Source: an uncultured Eubacteriaceae bacterium
GTDB lineage: Bacteria > Bacillota > Clostridia > Lachnospirales > CAG-274
Length of the DNA stretch: 9,359 nucleotides
Reading direction: 5' to 3'
NCBI GenBank assembly: GCA_938042265.1
Contig: CALIRN010000166.1
Coordinates: 1-9,359, forward strand
A program made the translations under genes and the position numbers. Positions 6,811-9,359 of this stretch are shown here, piece by piece. Under the pieces are notes generated by a model. That model searched no databases, was not told the origin of the DNA, and saw nothing but the letters and a program-made list of their open reading frames with translations. How positions within the stretch are numbered: position 1 is the first letter of the stretch; each line of letters starts with the position of its first letter.

Positions 6811-6858
6811 TTAATTATTGTATAATTTATTAAAAATTTTTATATAATTTTATATAAA
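6811..6858 (-). other. Extreme A/T tract upstream of the hprK promoter
   Basis: In these 48 bp only one base is G or C (position 6820). It contains a tandem TTATATAAAA repeat on the minus strand (about 6857-6837) and ends a few bases upstream of the -35 element of the hprK promoter. An UP element or intrinsically bent DNA stimulating transcription is the simplest reading. It is too short and too poor in structure to code. Confidence 0.5.
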
Positions 6859-6870
6859 GAGGCTGATGAC

Positions 6871-6937
6871 GTAAATCAGTGTTAAGGTTACCTGAAAACA
6901 CCCGTAAGGTTTTTTAACCGAACAAGCACTGATTTAC
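6871..6937. repeat. 67-bp imperfect palindrome at the end of the metal-transport operon
   Basis: Perfect 11-bp inverted arms (6871-6881 GTAAATCAGTG and 6927-6937 CACTGATTTAC) enclose inner pairings. GGTTA (6886-6890) pairs with TAACC (6915-6919), and an AAAACC-type arm pairs with GGGTGTTTT around a TTAC loop in the minus-strand RNA. The right arm includes the last codon and stop codon of the CBS-domain gene. Read on the minus strand, the RNA would fold into a long hairpin right after the coding region. It lacks an immediate U-run, so it is not a textbook intrinsic terminator; it may be a mRNA 3'-end stabiliser, a weak terminator or a small dispersed repeat. Confidence 0.7.
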
Positions 6938-7668
6938 ATTTCAGGAGCATCCCTGAGCAATGAGTAGGGTGTTATCATGGCAAGCACACGCTCATTGCTC
7001 TGTCCTGTTTCCGTAAGAAACACTGCGCACAACTGCTTCATGGTTTTTGCATCTATTTTAAAACGCTGGGATACCTCATACACGGTTACATCCTTTGCCA
7101 TAAAGGTGAAATACTCATTGGTATGGTTATGCAGGGCAATATGGTCAATAAACTGCTCTACTCTTGCATCTAAGGTAATATCCTCAATACTCGCAGCCGC
7201 AAGATATCCAAAAAGAACATTTGCACTGAATACACCTATCAGCCTGTTATTTTCCATTATAGGTACATGGGTAAAACCGTTTATCCTCATATGCCTTACA
7301 ATATCCAGTATACGTGAGCTTAAGCCTGCCGTATACATATTATTTATTTTAATTGAATAATCCATTGCCTTAAGAGGATTTTTTATTCTGTCCACACAGC
7401 GCTGCATAAAATCAATGAGTTTATCAGAGGGTACAATGGCATACTCGCCGTTTACCTTGGGATTATGTACAAGAAAGTTGCGTACAACCCTGCAATAGTC
7501 AATATCATCCTTAAGGGGCTTAAGCTGCGGTACATTCATTAATCTGCCTATAATATTCTCCTTATCCGTGGCTTCGGGAAAATATACCCGCTTGCCCTCT
7601 CTCTCAAGCTGTCTGTAAAGCTCAAGAAATTTATCTCCGTTGGATAAAAACTCCTTTGTTTCATACAT
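6934..7668 (-). CDS. CBS-domain protein with a HEPN-like N-terminal region
   Basis: A 244-residue protein without signal peptide or membrane segment. Residues about 1-95 are helix-rich and include YCRVVRNFLVHN (58-69). RNFLVH (63-68) fits the R-N-x-x-x-H pattern of HEPN domains, found in many toxin and antiphage RNases. Residues about 100-160 contain a CBS-like repeat (MRINGFTHVPIMENNRLIGVF, 127-147), and a second, more divergent one spans about 185-238 (TVYEVSQRFKIDAKTM, then VFLTETGQ and VLAMITPYSLL). Paired CBS repeats usually bind adenine nucleotides. The ATG at 7668 follows the znuB stop by 13 bp, and AGGAG overlaps that stop, so it is the last gene of the transport operon and probably translationally coupled. 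The HEPN assignment is my motif-level inference; the CBS assignment is firmer. Its function is unknown; candidates are a nucleotide-responsive regulator of transport or an RNase controlled by a ligand. Confidence 0.85.
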   Translation of the reverse strand: MYETKEFLSNGDKFLELYRQLEREGKRVYFPEATDKENIIGRLMNVPQLKPLKDDIDYCRVVRNFLVHNPKVNGEYAIVPSDKLIDFMQRCVDRIKNPLKAMDYSIKINNMYTAGLSSRILDIVRHMRINGFTHVPIMENNRLIGVFSANVLFGYLAAASIEDITLDARVEQFIDHIALHNHTNEYFTFMAKDVTVYEVSQRFKIDAKTMKQLCAVFLTETGQSNERVLAMITPYSLLRDAPEM

Positions 7669-7681
7669 ATGCTCTCATCTC

Positions 7682-8476
7682 CTACCTTCTCCTTCTCATA
7701 AGCAGCAGCACAAGCAGTACTGCTATACCCACAAGCACAATTGTTCCGCCGGGTTTAATATCATAAAATGCAGTTATTATAAGTCCCGTTAAGGTAAAGC
7801 AAAGGGCAAATATAACCGACAGCACTATATTCTGCCTATAGCTTTTTGAAACCAACATGGCACAGGCAACAGGCACCACCATAAGCGAGGATATTACAAG
7901 TGCGCCTACCGTTCTTAAAGCAACGGACACCACTATTGCCGTAAGCACCGTAAATATCATATTAACACTCTTAACCGGTACCCCAGACAGACCTGCCCCA
8001 TCCTCATCAAAGGTTACGTAAAAAAGCTCTCTGTACAGTAGAACAACCACTATAATAACTACAACGGAAAGCAGTACCACTATCCGCATTTCAAAATCTG
8101 ATATGGCAACTATTGAGCCAAAAAGAAAGCTGTTAAGTGTAGCCGCATTTTTTACAAAGCCCGAAAATACTGCGGCAAGTCCCACGCCAAAGGACAGCAC
8201 TATAGCTGTTGCCAGCTCCGAATAATTAGGGAATCCCCTCCTTATATACTCTATTGTAAGCGCCGCCAGCACCGATACAATAACTGCACTAAGCACAGGA
8301 TTAACACCTATGCAAAGGCCTATCGTGACACCTGCAAGCCCCGAATGAGAAAGGGCATCACCTATTGTAGACAATCTTTTAAGAACAATAACATTGCCTA
8401 TCATCGGGGTAATAATTGAAATAAGCACAGCCACAATTAAGGCACGCTGCATAAATTCCATTTGAAAAATTTCCAC
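7682..8476 (-). CDS. znuB: Metal ABC transporter permease (ZnuB/MntB type, ABC-3 family)
   Basis: Membrane subunit of a zinc or manganese importer, 264 residues with about eight hydrophobic segments (roughly 11-32, 45-75, 88-108, 130-148, 170-188, 190-210, 217-238, 243-260). Family motifs are visible: GDALSHSGLAGV (39-50), SFLFGSI (116-122), FDEDGAGLSGV (156-166) and VGALVISSLMVVPVACAMLV (190-209). It ends in four arginines, consistent with a cytoplasmic C terminus. The start is a GTG at 8476 with AAGGAGG 7 nt upstream, 12 bp after znuC. An ATG five codons inside (8461) lacks such a site. Metal specificity cannot be read from the permease alone; zinc is favoured by the histidine tail on the partner ATPase. 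Confidence 0.93.
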   Translation of the reverse strand: MEIFQMEFMQRALIVAVLISIITPMIGNVIVLKRLSTIGDALSHSGLAGVTIGLCIGVNPVLSAVIVSVLAALTIEYIRRGFPNYSELATAIVLSFGVGLAAVFSGFVKNAATLNSFLFGSIVAISDFEMRIVVLLSVVVIIVVVLLYRELFYVTFDEDGAGLSGVPVKSVNMIFTVLTAIVVSVALRTVGALVISSLMVVPVACAMLVSKSYRQNIVLSVIFALCFTLTGLIITAFYDIKPGGTIVLVGIAVLLVLLLMRRRR

Positions 8477-8488
8477 CTTATATCCTCC

Positions 8489-9223
8489 TTAATGTTGGTG
8501 ATTATGATGAACATGAGCAAGTATGGTACCTGAATTAAAATCATTTGAGCTCATTATCTCGCCGCTGCCGTCCTCTGACAGCACGAGCACCTTATTTGAG
8601 TGATATAATATGGAAGAAATATCATGGGTTACCATTACAATGGTAAGCCCTGATTTATTAAGCTCTCCCAAAAGGCAGCAGATGGAATCCACCGCCTTTA
8701 CGTCAATACCCACCGTAGGCTCATCAAGAAAAATAATTTCAGGATCGGAAACAAGCGCCTTTGCAATAAATACCCTTTGCTGCTGACCTCCCGAAAGCAG
8801 ACCTATCAGTTTATTGTGATAGTCATACATACCCACTCTTTCAAGCGCATCTTTTACCTTTGCCTTATCCTGTTTTGAGTAGAATTTAAAAAGACCTCTA
8901 CTTGAATACAGCCCCAAAGATACGATTTCCTCCACCGTTGCAGGAAAATCCGCATTAAAATCAGTGGCCTTCTGGGATACATAGGCTATTTTTTTATAAT
9001 CCCTAAATTTTTGTGACAGCTCACCAAAAAGCTTTATTTCTCCCTCAACAGGTGTAAGTCTGTTTAAAATCAGCTTAAGCAGAGTACTTTTACCTGTACC
9101 GTTTGTACCCACAATACAGAGAAAATCCGCCTTATCCACCTTAAAGCCAAGCCTGTGCAGTATGCTTTTATCGGGATAGCTGAAGCTTAGATTTTTTACC
9201 TCCAACACAGTCAAATTTATCAC
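8489..9223 (-). CDS. znuC: Metal ABC transporter ATP-binding protein (ZnuC type)
   Basis: Cytoplasmic ATPase that powers metal import through the permease encoded next to it; 244 residues. Walker A is GTNGTGKST (39-47), the Q-loop is at Gln-84, the ABC signature is LSGGQQQR (143-150), Walker B is IIFLDEPTVGID (163-174) and the switch histidine is His-200 in VTHD. The C terminus HVHHNHQH (237-244) carries five histidines in eight residues, a likely zinc-binding tail. The GTG at 9223 overlaps the stop of the binding-protein gene by 4 bp (GTGA), which suggests translational coupling. A TTG at 9214 with GGAG 8 nt upstream is an alternative start three codons inside. Confidence 0.94.
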   Translation of the reverse strand: MINLTVLEVKNLSFSYPDKSILHRLGFKVDKADFLCIVGTNGTGKSTLLKLILNRLTPVEGEIKLFGELSQKFRDYKKIAYVSQKATDFNADFPATVEEIVSLGLYSSRGLFKFYSKQDKAKVKDALERVGMYDYHNKLIGLLSGGQQQRVFIAKALVSDPEIIFLDEPTVGIDVKAVDSICCLLGELNKSGLTIVMVTHDISSILYHSNKVLVLSEDGSGEIMSSNDFNSGTILAHVHHNHQH

Positions 9224-9359
9224 TCCAATACCAGTTTAATATTTTCAAGATTATCACGCATTACGGAAATGTAGTCCGCACCTGCGTCAATATCCTCCTG
9301 TTCAAGCCCCTCAAAGGGATTAAGCTCCAATAGCTGAGCTCCGGTAGCATCAGCAATTG
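9220..9359 (-). CDS. znuA: Metal ABC transporter substrate-binding protein, C-terminal 46 residues (5' end beyond window)
   Basis: The frame enters from the right edge of the window and ends at TGA 9222-9220. It reads IADATGAQLLELNPFEGL, then DAGADYISVMRDNLENIKLVLE. This matches the end of cluster A-I (ZnuA/MntA/TroA) binding proteins: a Gly-Ala-x-x-Leu-x-Leu-Asn-Pro stretch, then Tyr-x-x-x-Met-Arg-x-Asn-Leu-x-x-Leu. These are surface lipoproteins in Gram-positives that hand the metal to the permease. The signal peptide, any histidine-rich loop and the metal ligands in the rest of the protein are outside the window, so zinc versus manganese cannot be decided. It overlaps znuC by 4 bp, which places it in the same operon. 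Confidence 0.88.
   Translation of the reverse strand, partial: IADATGAQLLELNPFEGLEQEDIDAGADYISVMRDNLENIKLVLE

Noticed and set aside
6742..6870. Small gene or RNA in the gap upstream of hprK
   Set aside because: No open frame with a start site and no convincing fold was seen; the content is explained by a promoter and an A/T tract.
6871..6937. Palindrome as a classical Rho-independent terminator
   Set aside because: On the minus strand the right arm is followed by GTCATCAGCC rather than a run of U, and the loop is long; it is kept as a repeat of unknown role.
1..9359. CRISPR array, transposase, phage gene, tRNA or rRNA
   Set aside because: No regularly spaced repeats, transposase motifs or tRNA/rRNA signatures were seen on either strand.

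Overview
The window looks like a chromosomal segment of a low-GC Gram-positive anaerobe of the class Clostridia (Firmicutes/Bacillota), probably in or near Ruminococcaceae/Oscillospirales. The evidence is a T-box leader in front of valS, HPr kinase/phosphorylase (hprK) together with an HPr-family protein, the rapZ-whiA-HPr-like gene order known from Firmicutes, strong AGGAGG-type ribosome binding sites and AT-rich intergenic DNA. The lineage below class level is inference from gene order. Every gene I can support lies on the minus strand, so transcription runs from high to low coordinates. There is no sign of a mobile element, CRISPR array, tRNA or rRNA.

Right part (9359 to 6871): a metal-uptake operon of the ZnuABC type. 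It holds the last 46 codons of the substrate-binding protein (znuA), the ATPase znuC (4-bp GTGA overlap), the permease znuB, and a 244-residue protein. That last protein has an N-terminal region carrying an RNxxxH motif like that of HEPN domains, followed by two CBS-type repeats. Its stop codon lies inside the arm of a 67-bp imperfect palindrome that closes the operon.

Middle part (6858 to 1828): an AT-rich promoter region, then a compact six-gene operon hprK, ROK glucokinase, murB, rapZ, whiA and an HPr-like gene. Gaps between genes are 1 to 58 bp. The HPr-like protein keeps the regulatory serine (Ser-44, equal to Ser-46 of HPr), but the phosphocarrier histidine (His-15) is replaced, so it resembles Crh of Bacillus rather than a sugar-transport phosphocarrier. 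The kinase that should modify it is the first gene of the same operon. A near-consensus promoter (TTGACA, 17 bp, TATACT) is embedded in the last codons of rapZ and could drive whiA and the HPr-like gene independently. The yvcK gene that often sits between rapZ and whiA in Firmicutes is absent.

Left part (1817 to 1): a promoter, a complete transcriptional T-box leader with a GUA (valine) specifier codon and an attenuator terminator, then the first 512 codons of valyl-tRNA synthetase, cut by the window edge. No intrinsic terminator is seen between the HPr-like gene and this leader, so the T-box may also act as the end point for read-through from the upstream operon.

Taken together, the central operon joins carbon-state sensing (hprK and the Crh-like target), entry of glucose into glycolysis (glucokinase), cell-wall precursor synthesis (murB), a RapZ-family protein (amino-sugar control in E. 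coli) and a division/gene regulator (whiA). A functional coupling of carbon status to wall synthesis and division is a reasonable inference, not something the sequence proves.
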